NCBI GenBank assembly: GCA_027579435.1
Contig: JANBPK010001193.1
Span: 62,001 to 126,000, forward strand
Direction: 5' to 3'
Source of the DNA: Candolleomyces eurysporus
Lineage: Eukaryota; Basidiomycota; Agaricomycetes; Agaricales; Psathyrellaceae
DNA length: 64,000 bases
The notes beneath the pieces are model-generated. The model had not been told where the DNA came from. It did not search any database and saw nothing but the letters and a program-made list of their open reading frames with translations. Of this stretch, positions 33,990 to 46,439 are shown in pieces (position 1 is the stretch's first letter; every line of letters begins with the position of its first letter). The position numbers and the translations under genes were made by a program.

Positions 33990-34700
33990 GGGATCTTCAT
34001 CAAGTCATCGATGAGTAGAGCTCACATGGATGACGGTCATGTGCCACCCACGGTGNTTTTTTCGGCCATCTTCATAGGTTCCGAGTGTATATGTCGATTT
34101 CGTGGTTTCAGTGCCGTCATACCTGTCATTCCAGCTAAAACATGAAACCAGAAGAATCGATTAGCGACGATGAAAGTATCTTCAAAGAGAGGTCCTTGAT
34201 CGTTTTGCCTCTGTTTATTTCTTGGCGGCTGCCCCTTGTTCTTTCCAACTTTGCCCGTTTTGCGTTCTGTGGTACCGGTAATTGATTGGCGTACTTTGAA
34301 ATACTGGGCTTTGAATCGATGTCAGTTTCCGAGCTTACCTGTGAGAGGTAATAACTTACAATGGACGATGCGAGTTTGAGCAGTTTGGTCTGCATGACGA
34401 CGCATAGAAGGCTGTTACTATATCATGCTGAGGTCAAAACAGGAGCAATTGCATTTAAGAGAGTCATCACCCCCAGCTGGCCTGTCGACGCCTTCTCGGG
34501 ATCTCCGAAAGACGGGATCGCAATGGCCAGATAGCGTTAGCACATGTTGATGTTCCCAGACCGGGGCCCGTAATAATATTAATACGCTCACATACTCACT
34601 GAGTCATTGACTGACATCCTAGCTAAAGTTAAAGTATCAGCACAGTCAATATTTTATTTCGAGCAGAGCTCACAAACTGAATTGTATTCTCAGAATATTG
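33990..34700. other. Intergenic, no gene seen
   Basis: Upstream region of the F-box gene and unique sequence. An N before a T run is at 34056. A minus frame (34395-34135) has no recognisable feature. Confidence 0.4.
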
Positions 34701-34709
34701 AGTATTTTT

Positions 34710-35401
34710 TTTCATGCTCACAGCGAGTCAATGTTGGAACGCCTCATACCCAATGCCGTCGCGAAGCAAGGCAAGGCGTGTTCATGCTGACGCAGATCTG
34801 AAGGAGGAGAATGGCATGGTGGAAGTGAATTTCCGTATTTGCTCAACATCTGCTTTTCTAGATGTTGGCAAATCCATTCTCTCCTCACACGGTGTTTGGC
34901 TCCTGTCTGCATCGAATCACCCAGATGATAGAGAACACGTCTTTCCACTAGCTAGGATACCATGAAGATCCTAAATGGCCATAGTGATCTCTACATATAC
35001 AGAAGAAGCACAGGAATCGTCACATTCACTTTAGTAATGGTTAGACTGAGCAGTGTGCCAGTGTCCTCGACGACGAGAGGGATCAAATGGATAGCTATCT
35101 AGTATAGCAAATCGGTAGCAAATGAGCAAGAGAGTGATTGAATAATATAGTGATGCCGGGGTACGGAAAATAACGATAGGATGACGACTGATAGCGAGCC
35201 AACGAAAAGGAGCGGCAACGTGACAAATGACCCAAAAATGAAACCCGAGAAGTACGAAAGATAGCGGCGACAGAGAAATGGCGATCTAGAAAATGTTGCG
35301 GGAGATAGATTGAGGTGTTGTTTCAGACTCTACTGAGCGACTCTAAGTCTGATTCTATGAGTTCGTGTGTACACCTCGAAGGACCAGACAAAATCTTACG
35401 T
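34710..35401 (-). other. Conserved 3' region of peptide gene 2
   Basis: Aligns with 10640-11337. GCTTTTCTAGATGTT at 34853 matches 10811, and CTTTCGTACTTCT (minus strand, near 35245) matches 11190. A GTAAGA donor follows the stop codon by 2 nt and a GAATCAG acceptor lies about 50 nt later. Likely a long spliced 3'UTR. Confidence 0.6.
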
Positions 35402-35616
35402 TTAGCCGCAGGAGTTCAAGATCTGGCAAGCCTGCGGTTGAGCTTCTGCAACAGGCGCTGGTGCAGGGATGGGCGACGCAATAACGAACGATGAGCCTGT
35501 CAATTGTACCAAATCAATCCATTAACCAAGTCCTGCGCTCAAAGGCGAACTGGAAAAAAGGACGTACCAGCGAAGGCAGCGAGGACAGCAGCGAAGACGA
35601 TGCGGGTGAACTGCAT
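35402..35616 (-). CDS. Small secreted peptide precursor, copy 2 (core CQILNSCG)
   Basis: Exons 35616-35568 and 35496-35402 encode 47 residues. The signal peptide is MQFTRIVFAAVLAAFAG and onward to VIA. The spacer dipeptides are SP, IP, AP, AP, VA, EA, QP and QA, followed by the terminal CQILNSCG. Differences from copy 1 are conservative and none falls in the octapeptide or changes the dipeptide register. It is the unit C counterpart of the gene at 11338-11552 and is likewise divergent from a G-alpha gene, here a pseudogene (37002). Role unknown; a trimmed, disulfide-closed extracellular peptide is inferred. Confidence 0.85.
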
Positions 35617-35721
35617 GGTGCTATTGAGGTAGTGGAGTAGAGGCTCGGTTTAATAGAGGGACTGTTGCAGTTTTCTGAGAGTGGAGGGTGGTTGTTGATT
35701 TTCGTCTGTCTCTCATACCCA

Positions 35722-35930
35722 GAATATATACCCTCTTCCTGTATTCGCCAAGGATCATCTTCTTTTCCCCGAAAAGGTGTGGCAGCAAAGCTGTTCCTGA
35801 AGTTAACCTTTCCCATCCCGCCGCCGATGGTAGGATTCAAAGCTAATTAAATTGAATCAGCTCCTCGGTCCCTGCTCCTAGAACAAGGCAGGACCCGATT
35901 TGGGACGTTCCTATGTTCGTTCGTCCATCA
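35722..35930 (-). promoter_or_regulatory. Conserved promoter of peptide gene 2
   Basis: A TATATATTC-type box at 35724-35730, and upstream a block reading CGAACGAACATAGGAACGTC on the minus strand with CCTGCCTTGTT after it. The same block precedes copy 3 at 59127-59165 with very few changes and is recognisable at copy 1. Confidence 0.65.
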
Positions 35931-35939
35931 AGTGAATGC

Positions 35940-37001
35940 TAGTGGTTGGGAAGGAATTAACCGAGCCGACTATCCATCATGATTGCAACTGCTTAGCGAC
36001 TTTACAGCGAGGGTTTGATAAATTGAATGAATAGGGAATACAGGCGAGACATGAGAGCATGCCTGAGAGATGGATATCTATGGAAAGACGCTTGTTGCAT
36101 CCTTCCAAAGCTCTGCATCATCCCTACGGAATCTTCGACAATCAGACCCAAGTGCTAGATTTTATTACTCATTGAATTTCATCGATCTACATACATGCGG
36201 CGGTGACCGGCAGGTTCAAAATATTGAAATTACCTGACTTTTCAGCTTTGTGGAGAGGTAAGGATACTAGACATCTTCGATTGAAAAAACGTTCTCTTCT
36301 AAACGATAATCGACGCAAGTTCACCCTAGCCAACGGTGAGTCGAGTGGAAAGTTTACGCAAATGGAAGTTGGCTTCTAGTTCTACGAGTGTCACTTTTTA
36401 ATACATCGAGCAAACGGGGTGGCTTTGGCGAAGCGTAGAGGGTTTTACAGGACGGCTTCAACAGGAGTGGCTGAAAACTATATGCCGAACTCCTTGGCTC
36501 TGATCCATGACACCGCACTACGCTGTTTAGGCCATCAACGATGACCTTGACTGAGGACCAGAGTATCGGTTTGTGGCAAATATGAGCCAGTCGACTTAAG
36601 AGCTGGAAGACAAGGGAGAAGATACGACCTGAGCGGAAAGCGATTGAGCAATGTGAGTGTATATCAATGCCTGCCTTGCATTTTTCGAAGTCTTTCACCA
36701 CAATAAAAGCAATCCCTGAGCCTCCTAAAGCATTCTTACCCTTCGTCGGAAGAGAGATTGTTTATCCGTGGTAGCCAAGGTCAACCGCATATCATCCGAT
36801 TTGATCAGAGAATCTGGAGGTCCGACGTTCCTGAGCGTCTATGATTTCGTGACACGGTGAAGCTCGAGCGTTCTAAACGACCAACTGCTCCCTACCCAAC
36901 CTTCAGCTTGGTTATCTAGGCAAAGAATCTATTGCCACTGGATAGCCCCTACGGTCTTGTAGACCGTCGCGAGCCCAAAGCACCCATGGACACGTCATCG
37001 T
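35940..37001. repeat. Divergent intergenic region between peptide 2 and G-alpha pseudogene
   Basis: Paralogous to 11891-12830. No gene seen; the minus frame at 36701-36354 is not conserved in the other copy. Confidence 0.6.
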
Positions 37002-37975
37002 ATGGCAGAAGACACGGGTCATGGCGACGACCCCTTTGCCGTTTTCTTGAAGCCACCCGAGAACGAGACCCCTACTGAGCGGTCTGGGCGTGAAGCTCAT
37101 GGAGCCGAGGCCAAGAAGAGGAGTGACGAGATTCACGAGGAGCTGAAGAAGGAAAAGGAGCTGATGAGCACAGGAAGAAAGCAAATGAAGGTGGTGCTCA
37201 TTTGGGACTCTGAAAGCGGTGCGTCGTACTTTATTCTTCCGATGGACAGCATCCCCCAAACAGCATCTCTTCGCAGGGAAATTAAATATGATCAAGAGGG
37301 AGTACGCTTTCTATCAATCCCAGTCCTACCGATCGACGTCAGTCCACACTGGTCCTCCAGATTAGCAAATGAGGTATGGAGAAGAGTGGTTTGCGGGGCG
37401 GGCAAAGTCCAGATCTGTTATTAAACTCAAGATTTTCAAAGGAGTCGGGAAAATCCTTAATGCATTGCAGTCCGAACTGCACGGTTAAGTACCCCGAATC
37501 TCTGGACGAGAATCACTCGAACGGGCGACCGAGTATCCTTTCGGTAGCTCTACCTGTCATGCTGGAAAGGGGAGTGAAGAATCGATGAGTTTAATCGTTG
37601 GCTGTGACAAAGATATCAAATCCCTGTGGATGAACGAGATGGTGAAGTCGATACTGGGAAATCGAAAGATCAGGTTGGAGGAATCGGCCCAGTTGTACGT
37701 ACCTTCATCGGATATTGGGTTTTTCGTTGACGCTGGTACTAAATCCTTGCTCGTTGGCATGTCTTCCAGTTTTCTCGAGGATTTGGACCGGATTATCTTC
37801 GGTCACTACGTAGTTCCTGATGAAGAGATTGCCCGCGCCTCCTCAAGAGCTGGTACTGGTAGTAAAGAGTACCGGATAGACTTCGCGCGACAAGCAGGCA
37901 CCAAAAGGTATACCCATTTCCTGGATACATGGATTTCATGTCTTTTGGCCGTGGTCTGGCTGGAGGTGTATTTAT
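37002..37975 (+). pseudogene. Truncated G-alpha pseudogene
   Basis: Clear paralogue of the gene at 12831. It begins DDPFAVFLKPPENETPTERS and has LKKEKELMSTGRKQMKVVLIWDSESG (near 37180). The donor of the second intron is destroyed (GAGTACG where the intact copy has GTTAGTACG). The third exon has internal deletions, and FLEDLDRIIFGHYVVPDEEIAR leads into SKEYRID. After about 37935 the sequence jumps to the region homologous to 14800, so switch II and all later exons are missing. No GTPase can be made from it. Confidence 0.8.
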
Positions 37976-38600
37976 AACGCACTGCGTGCAGTCCTTGCGT
38001 GACCGTCAAGTGCTTGGGTCGAGTAGATGTCAAGTCGCCTGGGGTTGGAGCAATCTCACAGCCGGGATATATTGATGTTGAATGCTTCCTCGCATCCTGG
38101 GCGTTTTGTGCACAGAGTAGAATTGACTCTCTTACAGATTCACACAAGTTAGTCTAGAGAATCTAGCAGCCATACGATGTCCAAGCAACTTCAAATAACG
38201 GACTTGGTCAGACAGTGTCGAAGTCGCCAGTGAAGAAGCTCGAAGTAGAAGGCGTCCGGCCGTTGCGGGGTCAGCTATTGCGGCTATCTTTTTGGCTGAT
38301 TACCTGAAGTCAATCTCTGTTTGTGAGCTTCTTAATGAAGTTGCGTGGTGCACCTTGGAGCGACGCGAGAAGGTGCCATGTCGAGGCGCAGCGCTGTCGG
38401 GCGAGAGAACGGGGATGAATTGGTCCTTATACTGGTCCTTTATATCATCGTATCTTGGATTAAATATTTATTCAGACGATTTACAAGCTACCCTTGTGAT
38501 TCGATGCACACAAACCTACTTGCACTAGTGAAAGCGGCGTGTTCTACCCCGCCAAGTCGGGTGATGGTTTTGTCCGCCTCCACCCTACACGAAGCCCACT
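37976..38600. repeat. G-alpha downstream segment, copy C
   Basis: Aligns with 14800-15300 and 27841-28450, including the CAAGTCGGGTGATGGTTTTG string near 38551 (28378 in copy B). No intact frame. Confidence 0.55.
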
Positions 38601-38719
38601 ACCCCCTACTCCAACCCACCCTAAAGAACGATCGCAACCGAAAGACTACGGCCCTCAAGAGAAATGTACCATGCAATGAAAACCACACCGAAACCAAGCA
38701 CACTCGGGAAATCCCCGGA

Positions 38720-40180
38720 CTGTTTGCCCTCTGTTTGGCAACAGCTTCTGATGGGACCTGGAGGCGTTCGTTTTGCCATCGCCCTTTGACGTCCGTCGTT
38801 CGTTGGCTCAGTGAGGTCAAGGTGGCCTCCTTCCCATCGATTCTCGTCTTCTTCGATACGCTCTAACCTAGAGCTTTACCGACAAATTCGTCGACGTTGC
38901 GTACCCTCAGACGATGATACCAACTCGACGGACCATGTTTGGCTCTCAAGACGGGAAGGTGGTCATTCGATAGCCCATTCAAAAAATGCTGGGCCAAGAT
39001 GACCTGGCATGGTGGAGCAGTCTTATCGCGAGCTCAGGATTCCTATCGAGTTCATTTTGTATGTCCCTCTTCTCCTCTCCTCTCATTCTTCTCGTTCATC
39101 AGACTGAACTATCGGTAGGGCTATTACTGCGGGGACGCCATCGCACCTCCATGCCAAACATGTCTCCTTCCCCATAAAGCTCAATCACCTCGCCATGCCA
39201 AACGCCCCACCTTCGCCTCTAGTTAAAGCGAGTAGCCTCACCGTTTGGGCATTTATCCCTCCCGACGAGCCTTCTCTCTCCAATTCGGTCGACGATTCAT
39301 CAGTGACCTCGCCTTTTTTCTTCTCTTTCGCACCACGACCTCCTCTGGCTTCACCACTGCCTCGCCATTCCCCTCCATCCACCGCTACAACGACGACGCA
39401 ACAGTAGCTCTTACTGCTGCCACAAATCAAACCACCCATCTCCTGGGATAGGGCTAGGATCTTCGAACGTTAATTCGGCCTTGTGCAGCCAGGCAGACAA
39501 ATTGAGGCAAGTCAGGGATTATTATAGCTGGGATCAGGTCGAGTCTGTTGACCCACTCGACTTCTAGGTTAACTTATTGACGTCGGCGTCGAGCCCCAGT
39601 AAGAAGTCTCCGATGGTGGTACCGTCGATGGAGGTGTCGAAGTCGTGCGTTACGAGTGACGGTGGTTCGATTTCTACCAACAGCTCGATTGCGGTGGGCA
39701 AGTCACACTTCTCATTTACGATTTTGTTGCTAACTTGCGGTGTTCTCTTCACTTCTTCCCAGTGATGATGGCTCTCTTTGTGCCTCGGTGCCGTGTCTTT
39801 TTGTTCTGCTTTTCGTCAGGACCATGATTTCTGGTATGTTTCTCGTTTATTGACCTTATTCATTTTTCAGCAGCTGCTTTTTCCTTCGCCTTTTCTGGAC
39901 ATCCCCGGTGTTCGACAGACATTGTCTGGACCGTCGAAACTGCTTCATCCCTCCTTAATCCTCTCGACTTCTCCATATCGCTCCAATTCTATTTATATCG
40001 CCTCCGCTTAGTTGGCTACATTTCGCACCGGCCGCTTCTCAGTTTTCACCACGATCGTCAGTCATTGACTGATGTCCATGCAGCGTCGGCTAGATAATCT
40101 ACTCCATCACAACACCGTGATGATGGTTTGCCAGTGCATCCCATTTGAATCTTGCCTTTTCGCCTGGACCGTTTACCTAT
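38720..40180 (+). repeat. Dispersed repeat R, copy 4
   Basis: Shares the GGCAACAGCTTCTGATGGGA landmark (38736) with copies 1-3 and the CTACAACGACGACGCAACAG region (39386) with copies 1 and 2. As copy 2 does in unit A, it follows the G-alpha downstream segment. No recognisable coding potential. Confidence 0.5.
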
Positions 40181-42660
40181 TGTATGGGGCCGATTGGGAG
40201 TCATGTATTCTTCTATCCTGAAGGGGTTGAAAGTTGACGAGGTCGAGGGAAATGCAAACGGTGCCGACGGTCCGTGTTATAAATCACATACGTTGAAGGT
40301 GCGTCAATCGTGAGGAGAGCAAGGGGGTGTCAAAGATGTCTGAGCGTAGGAAGTCGAGAAGCCACTTGGGAGAAACACGGTCGCATATTCAGAAATCCAT
40401 TGGCCTAGCACGCTTCTTTCGCAAAGTAATACTTGAAATTCCAAATTCGTCAGCAGGCTCATAACACGCGCTACGAGATCTCGGGACCGCGAGCAGAGGC
40501 AATCATAAGCGAGAAGCGAAACAGCGACGGAACGTGGAGGCGTATTCAGGGAAATCGAGTGAACCAGGCCGCGATGCCAGCGAGGGCACAGATAACATAA
40601 AAATAGCGAGTAGAAGGTATGGGTATCGGGTGTTTGACAAAGAAACCCAGAAAGCGACGAAATGCAATGAAGGGTGGGCAGGGAGCCCGCCGCATTGCAG
40701 TGGAGGGTCGATTCAATAAGGAAGGTACAATTGTTGGCCCCGAGTACGTGACGGCGCTCAACGTTCCTTTGGAAGCTCCGTCCGTTCACCACGGTCTAGA
40801 ACATGAGGAACACTGCCTGGAAAGCGCTGCGCACTGACCCAAAGACCATATCACCTTGACGTGCAATGCTTGTCTTCTGATCCCTGTCAACTTCGGTCAA
40901 GGTCGATTTGCCTACCCCAAACCTACAAGTAGGCAAATACTCCAGATTCTCTGCTACCGTAACTGGCCCAGCGACGTACGCCCTCAAAATACCTGAACCT
41001 AGGGCCGATAAAGGGACGATCGTGAAAGTGAGGCCCGTAGGCGGTCAAGGTACCAGGCGGCAGTCTGAGTTGGAATAAGATCTAGAAGAGGAACAAGGAT
41101 TGACTCGAGTCCCCTGAGCTTGTCACGATTAAGGTTCGTCATTGTCATGGGCGGTCATTATCTCTATTCAATCCCAGTATAACCCTATCCTTGGACTCGT
41201 TTCTATTGGCATGCGGGGGCATCGTACCCTGTGCTATAAGCGTGACCTGCGGAGGAAAAATATGCAAATATCCAAGACGGTAATGATTCCTATCCAATGC
41301 TGGATAGCCATCTGAGTCCTGTGATTGGAATACGCTCATCGAACACGGTGCCGTGCAAACTGTTCGGTCCCTCGCTTCTACATGAGCACGTACGACTAGC
41401 TCATTTCGTCCTTCTCGAGGCGCAGCACTTTCCCGGCAGTTCTTCTTGCGTTCTGGATCATGGTTATCTTGCCTTTTTTTGAACTATGTGAATCTCGCAG
41501 CTAATCCCGGCGCAGGTCTTCTATACCAAGATGGGTTGCGTTTGGGCGCCTTGGAGGGTTCACTCACCAAAAGGGAGCAACTAAAATAGCTATCCGTAGT
41601 TGTGTTTCACATTTCTCGGGTACTACGAGCTAATATTCCCTCTTTCCCTCGCAGAGCGCAGTGGGGGGCATCAGGTTTCATGAGCTCGTTCAACAACGTG
41701 CGCGAGGGTCGTATTCCACGTTCCGAGTAAGAAGATAGACCCTTGGAGCGCCTGTCCATGATACTGACGTCAATTACTTATGACGACCGACCCCATTTCT
41801 TCCTCGTGTCATTGATATTCAAAATGAAATCGATTAAGATTTACAGGGCTTCAATCCTCCTGTCAGAGAGTGCCCCACATTTGTATCCTGAACGAGATAC
41901 TGCCATGCCAAGACTAGAAGGCTCAAATCACTTCATGTAATGCTACCAGCGGGTCGGAATGTTTTCTCTGTTTCGCATTCCCAGCAGACTTCGACTTGCA
42001 GAGAGGGGATCTCTCGTCCTCTAACTCACGAGTGTGATGCACCGAGCGAGCATTCCGACTGTCTCAACGGATGGAGCTTCTAAGAATAACTTGAGGGCCC
42101 ACTGCGGGTTTAAAATTAGCGACTCGGGATGCTGATTTATACTTTCTCCTAGTCCTAGCTAACCGTAAATGTTTCTCTATTTCACATTCCTCATTTCGAA
42201 GTTCGAACCATTTAGAGATAATCTTCAGTCCCGTAGCTTACTGGGAGGTAGGTAGTAAGTAATGGCGCAAGGTCCCAATGAGACCTACACACCAACCCAC
42301 CTATCCTAACGGACAGAGATTCCGATAATAGCGTTGAGCGCTGTTGCATACTCGGCGCCAAGGATCGTACCCGTTTTTAATGAATAGATATACAATCTGT
42401 GAGGCGGTGTTCGATCCTATCCGGGGCCAAATCGCCACTTCGTGTTCTACTCAAATGAAGGTCAGATGTGTGTGTTACTTCGTATGGTAATGTGCGGTGA
42501 ATTCAAGGTGTCGTGGTACTGGAGCGGCTGCGGATGTGACCCTACAGCCTTAGGGTGAGATGTAATTGGTACGGTCTGCGAGACGCTCAGGGAGCGACTC
42601 CTGGGGCAGAAGGTGGCGGCACGCTTTTGGGGTGATGATGTAGACTGGTGTGTTGCGGGC
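40181..42660. other. Intergenic, no gene seen
   Basis: About 2.5 kb of apparently unique sequence. The longest frame (40792-40304, minus, 162 codons) has scattered cysteines but no signal peptide or domain I recognise and is overlapped by frames of similar size. No tRNA could be folded by eye. Confidence 0.4.
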
Positions 42661-42667
42661 AATCGAA

Positions 42668-42675
42668 TATAAATA
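42668..42675 (+). promoter_or_regulatory. TATA box of CFEM-like gene
   Basis: TATAAATA about 105 bp upstream of the start codon at 42779. Confidence 0.55.
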
Positions 42676-42778
42676 CAGATGTATCGTCCCTTGCTCATTC
42701 CAAGCAGCCTTCTTCCTCGGTATACTCCCATAGTACCTTAGCTTCGCTTTACTACTACTATTCGCCCTTGAGCTCACC

Positions 42779-43379
42779 ATGCGTTTCGTCTACCTCCTCC
42801 TTGGTCTCTTCGCTACTCAAGGTACGGTAGCTATAGTCAAGCGTCACCACGTCCTGGCGGACTCATCATGACCCCTCCTTTCTTTCTAGTCTACGCTTCT
42901 TTCTTACCACTGGTCAACATCCTCAAACGTGGGCCAGTTGACCCGAACACTTGCCAAACGTGTCCTAATTGGGCGACGACTCTGGAACAGGTCCGTGCCC
43001 ACAAATGGCTGCTCTTCTCTTCTACGTACGACGTGAACTTAACCGTCAATTACCAGGGCTGCAGTAACGCTCAGGACTTCTCGTGCATCTGCACTCAAGA
43101 CTTTTCTGCCAACTTTATTACCTGTACGGAGTGTGGCCTTGCACTTTCGGCCACGGTGCTCCCTCCGGATTTGCAAGAAAACCTCACAAAGGGGGCTGAT
43201 TCGTACCTCCAGGGTCAGTCTAAATCTTCTTCATCTCTGTAGATAAGCGTTGGGTGAAACTAATACGAATCTAATACTCAATAGCTATCCTCTACATTTG
43301 CAAGAACGCCTATAATATTGATATTCCAGGCGGACATGTAACCGCTCCAGACGTTGCGGCGCCCCAGCATACCGCTTAG
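42779..43379 (+). CDS. Secreted cysteine-rich CFEM-like protein
   Basis: Three exons, 42779-42821, 42890-43213 and 43285-43379, join in frame with GT-AG borders (second intron contains CTAAT before ATAG). The start MRFVYLLLGLFATQVYASF is a signal peptide, followed by a KR processing site (ILKRGPVD). Eight cysteines follow: CQTC, GCS, SCIC, TCTEC and ICK. The middle pattern C-x4-D-x2-C-x-C with a later C-x2-C resembles the CFEM fold, where the Asp coordinates heme iron. Classical CFEM spacing is not fully matched, so CFEM-like is tentative. The tail IPGGHVTAPDVAAPQHTA has no GPI-type hydrophobic end, so it is probably released. Confidence 0.75.
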
Positions 43380-44920
43380 CCAAACAGCTCTCTAATACCT
43401 TCAGCCGGTTGATGAGGATAATCTTGGTTTCTCTCTTTCTCTCTGTTCCGTGACAATCGCTTCTGTTGTACTTTTGTTTCATATGAGCGCCTCGAACTCT
43501 CCGTTTCGTCTGGACTCAAGTTTGCTTCGAACTCGTCTCATTGTATTGCCTACTGTAGGATGTTGTACATTGAATATATAGTTGTTTCCGAGACGTTCCA
43601 GTGGGCTACCAAAATCGCGAGGATCGTGATGAGGAAGGTGGGAGCCTGAGTGTGTTCGCAACAGGCGCTCGGGCCAAACAACACCTCCTTGTGCCGTCTA
43701 TCCACCTACCTACCTCCCGCGGTTTCTCTTCCTCGCCTCTAGGTTACAAAGGTACATACAGTATCATCATCGGTTTTCCCTCTCCTGCAATTGATTAACG
43801 TGCTGACGAACGATTCTCTCATTGATTGATAGCACAACCCTGTGTCGGATTCCCAGCTCTACCTCCAGTGCATTCCGCCGCTTTTTAAGCTACAAATTCT
43901 TTCCTCATCAGTCGCTCAACATCCTATCACCTCTAGCGCACCAAGGCTATGTTATCTCTGCGCCCTCGCGTCCGTCCTGGCCTGATTGTTTAATTTTCCC
44001 TCGATACGTCTCCACGTTGCTTCCCTGTTTCGCATGATTGTGATTACTTGTGCTCACGACTCAGAGACTCCGTAGAGTGTGCCATGAATTGCATGTATTA
44101 ATTTGGGAAAGCGGGAATTGAGACCGTTGCAAGCGCGGAAGAGCGAAAAAAACGTGCTAGCCGAAGGACTTTCTGATGAGGTGAGCGTTTTTCTCGCTCC
44201 TTCCCACCTTATTATGGTCCCTCAGACGTCCCTTTGTTTCTTCACGATTGACGCTTCCTCAACGCCGTTTGATCTTTCCCGACCTTTTCGATTTCCAACC
44301 ACTTCAGCCTACCTTCAAGCTTGAAGGATGCATGATCCCCAATCGGTCTCATGCAGTCAAATTATCCTGTCATCATAATTACCCACTCGGCTGCTGCGAG
44401 GACCTTCCCGTAATAAGCCATAAATTCGTTCTCGGAAGCTCAGTGGGAGCAGGCGTCATTGGAGATCTATATAATTGGGAAGACAGGCACCTCAATCGGT
44501 GTATTATTAGCAGTGCGCATTATCCAACAAAGTAGCACGTTCATATTTCAAAATCCTTGTTGACTGTTCTACTAGGTCCTGGCCTTGCACCTCGAGTAGG
44601 TAGTCGTGCTGCTTATTATACTTTTTGGAGAAAGAGGCAATCCACTGTCGCCATCATATGATTTGCACTGCGCCGTACCTTTGTTACCGAAAACCAGTCA
44701 TTCAGGAGGTCTAGGGGTTGACGAGCAAATATGGTCAGATTAAAGCTGAGGTGAGGATGAATAGCATCCTTGTTCAATCCTGTGCCGACTTGAGCTGAAG
44801 ATGCCGGTGTTCCCGAGCCCGTAGGACCCTCTGTTATAGCCTACTAATCCAGTGCTCCTAAGTCTGCCAAGTGAAACAGATTCTGCATAGACAACATTTA
44901 TAACGATTAAGATACTATCA
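43380..44920. other. Intergenic, no gene seen
   Basis: Contains T-rich 3'UTR-like sequence after the CFEM-like gene and unassigned frames (for example 44248-44535, plus) without recognisable motifs. Confidence 0.4.
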
Positions 44921-44995
44921 GGGGCAACNAAAAAACCAACATCATGTAACTATCCTCAGATACAAGCATGTCCAAGGAATCAAAATGATAGTACC

Positions 44996-46413
44996 CTACA
45001 ACTGGCCATAAGGGAACAGCTCCGTGCATCCCCCAAAGGTGACGTTAATACCGGTATACCAATAATGGAGGTTCTTGATCAAGTTCCTCTTCAAAATACC
45101 AGCCGGGTTCGGGTACAGCCCCACCACATTCTCCACGACGTTCGTATACATACGGCACGGGTGTTGGAAATCCGCCGAATCGGGATCAGCGACGTAGTTG
45201 TTGACCTTGCCGTCCGCGTTACCACCAGGGAGCCACGGGTGGGGCGCGAGGACTTGGGCAATGCCCTCGTTGCTCGACGGTTGGGCAGCTCGGTGGAAGT
45301 CGGGTGGGAACTTCATATCCCTGAAGAACGCTGCCGCGTCCTCCATGGAGAGCTTGCGATCGGTGGTTACGCGTCCGTCGACGAAGAGGGTGACGGGGAA
45401 GACGGTCTCACCGTACGCGGTGATGTAGCGGACATTCTTGAATGAAAACTCGGGATTGGTGGCGATGGAGTCTTGGATACGGGAGTAGCGGAGCTCGGCT
45501 GCAACGGAGAGGTTGTAGAAACCTCCGCCATAACGGTTGCTGAAGTCGACGAACTAAGATATAATGGCAATTCGTCAGCACGTTGTGACTTGGATGATTG
45601 GGAGTGAGGAATTAACAGACTTTATCGAACAGAGTCTGGTTGAAGCTGTGATTATCCCCGAAGAACGCGTCTGCACGAGTGATACCTGCGTCACCTGGAG
45701 TCACGAAATAAAAGATTAGACGGGATTGGCTTATCAACACGACTTAGCACATACCTTCGAAGGCTCCGTGAACGTTGAGTCCACCGGCGTGGGCCGGAGG
45801 TGGAGGAGCAGGTCCAGTCTTTGGAGTCTTGCCGCCGATACTAAGCAGATCGGTGACCAGGTTTCCGTCCAAGAGGTGTCCGAGGTAAGTCACACCGATA
45901 GCGAATTTATTCTCCATGTTAAAACCTAGCATAGAGCGAGGAAGTCAGAAAATCAGACCACGTTTTCGTCCTCTCATCGGGATACCTACCTTCTTGAACG
46001 GCTTTGACTATGTCAGAAGGGCTGGCGACGCCGTTACGGGGGAGATACTGAGCGAGCGTCGTCAGTCATCATTCCAAGTACACAACTATGATGGATCCAC
46101 TTACACCATGAGACGCAAGTGTATTCAATCCTGGGCACGGGCCGCGAATATCACCCTCTCTCAACGGTTTCCAAGGGTGATCGGGATCGTTGACAAGCTT
46201 CAATCCCGTGAAGCTGGGAGGACCAGGTGGTGGAGGTGGGTCGACTCCTTGTCCAGGATGTCCTCCTGCTTGAGAGCCGGTCGCGTCCGCACCTTCCTGG
46301 CGTCTCAACAGATTCCCATTGGATACCTGAAGGTTAGGAAACGCAAGAGAAGTGGACAGGGTCCCGAGGGTGAGCAAGAAGGCAGTGAGAGCAGCGAAAG
46401 ATTTGGAGACCAT
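44996..46413 (-). CDS. Unspecific peroxygenase / heme-thiolate peroxidase, copy B
   Basis: Close paralogue of the gene at 734-2150 with the same five-exon structure: 46413-46105, 46047-45990, 45925-45755, 45694-45621 and 45553-44996, giving 389 residues. The signal peptide begins MVSKSFAALTAFLLTLG. The heme ligand motif is GPCPGLNTLASHG, and the segment NMENKFAIGVTYLGHLLDGN follows. EGD crosses intron 3, TRADAFFGDNHSFNQTLFD follows, and Arg and Glu lie in VRYITAYGE. The C-terminal cysteine is in FGGCTELFPYG. An upstream in-frame ATG (46455) was rejected because the signal peptide starts at the second Met and copy A lacks the extension. Both copies look functional. Confidence 0.93.
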
Positions 46414-46439
46414 CGTTGAGCTCAGGTGTAGGAGTTCTG

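Noticed and set aside
42330..42430. Possible tRNA, because of a GTTCGATCC-like string
   Set aside because: The T-arm stem does not pair and no acceptor stem or D-arm could be formed.
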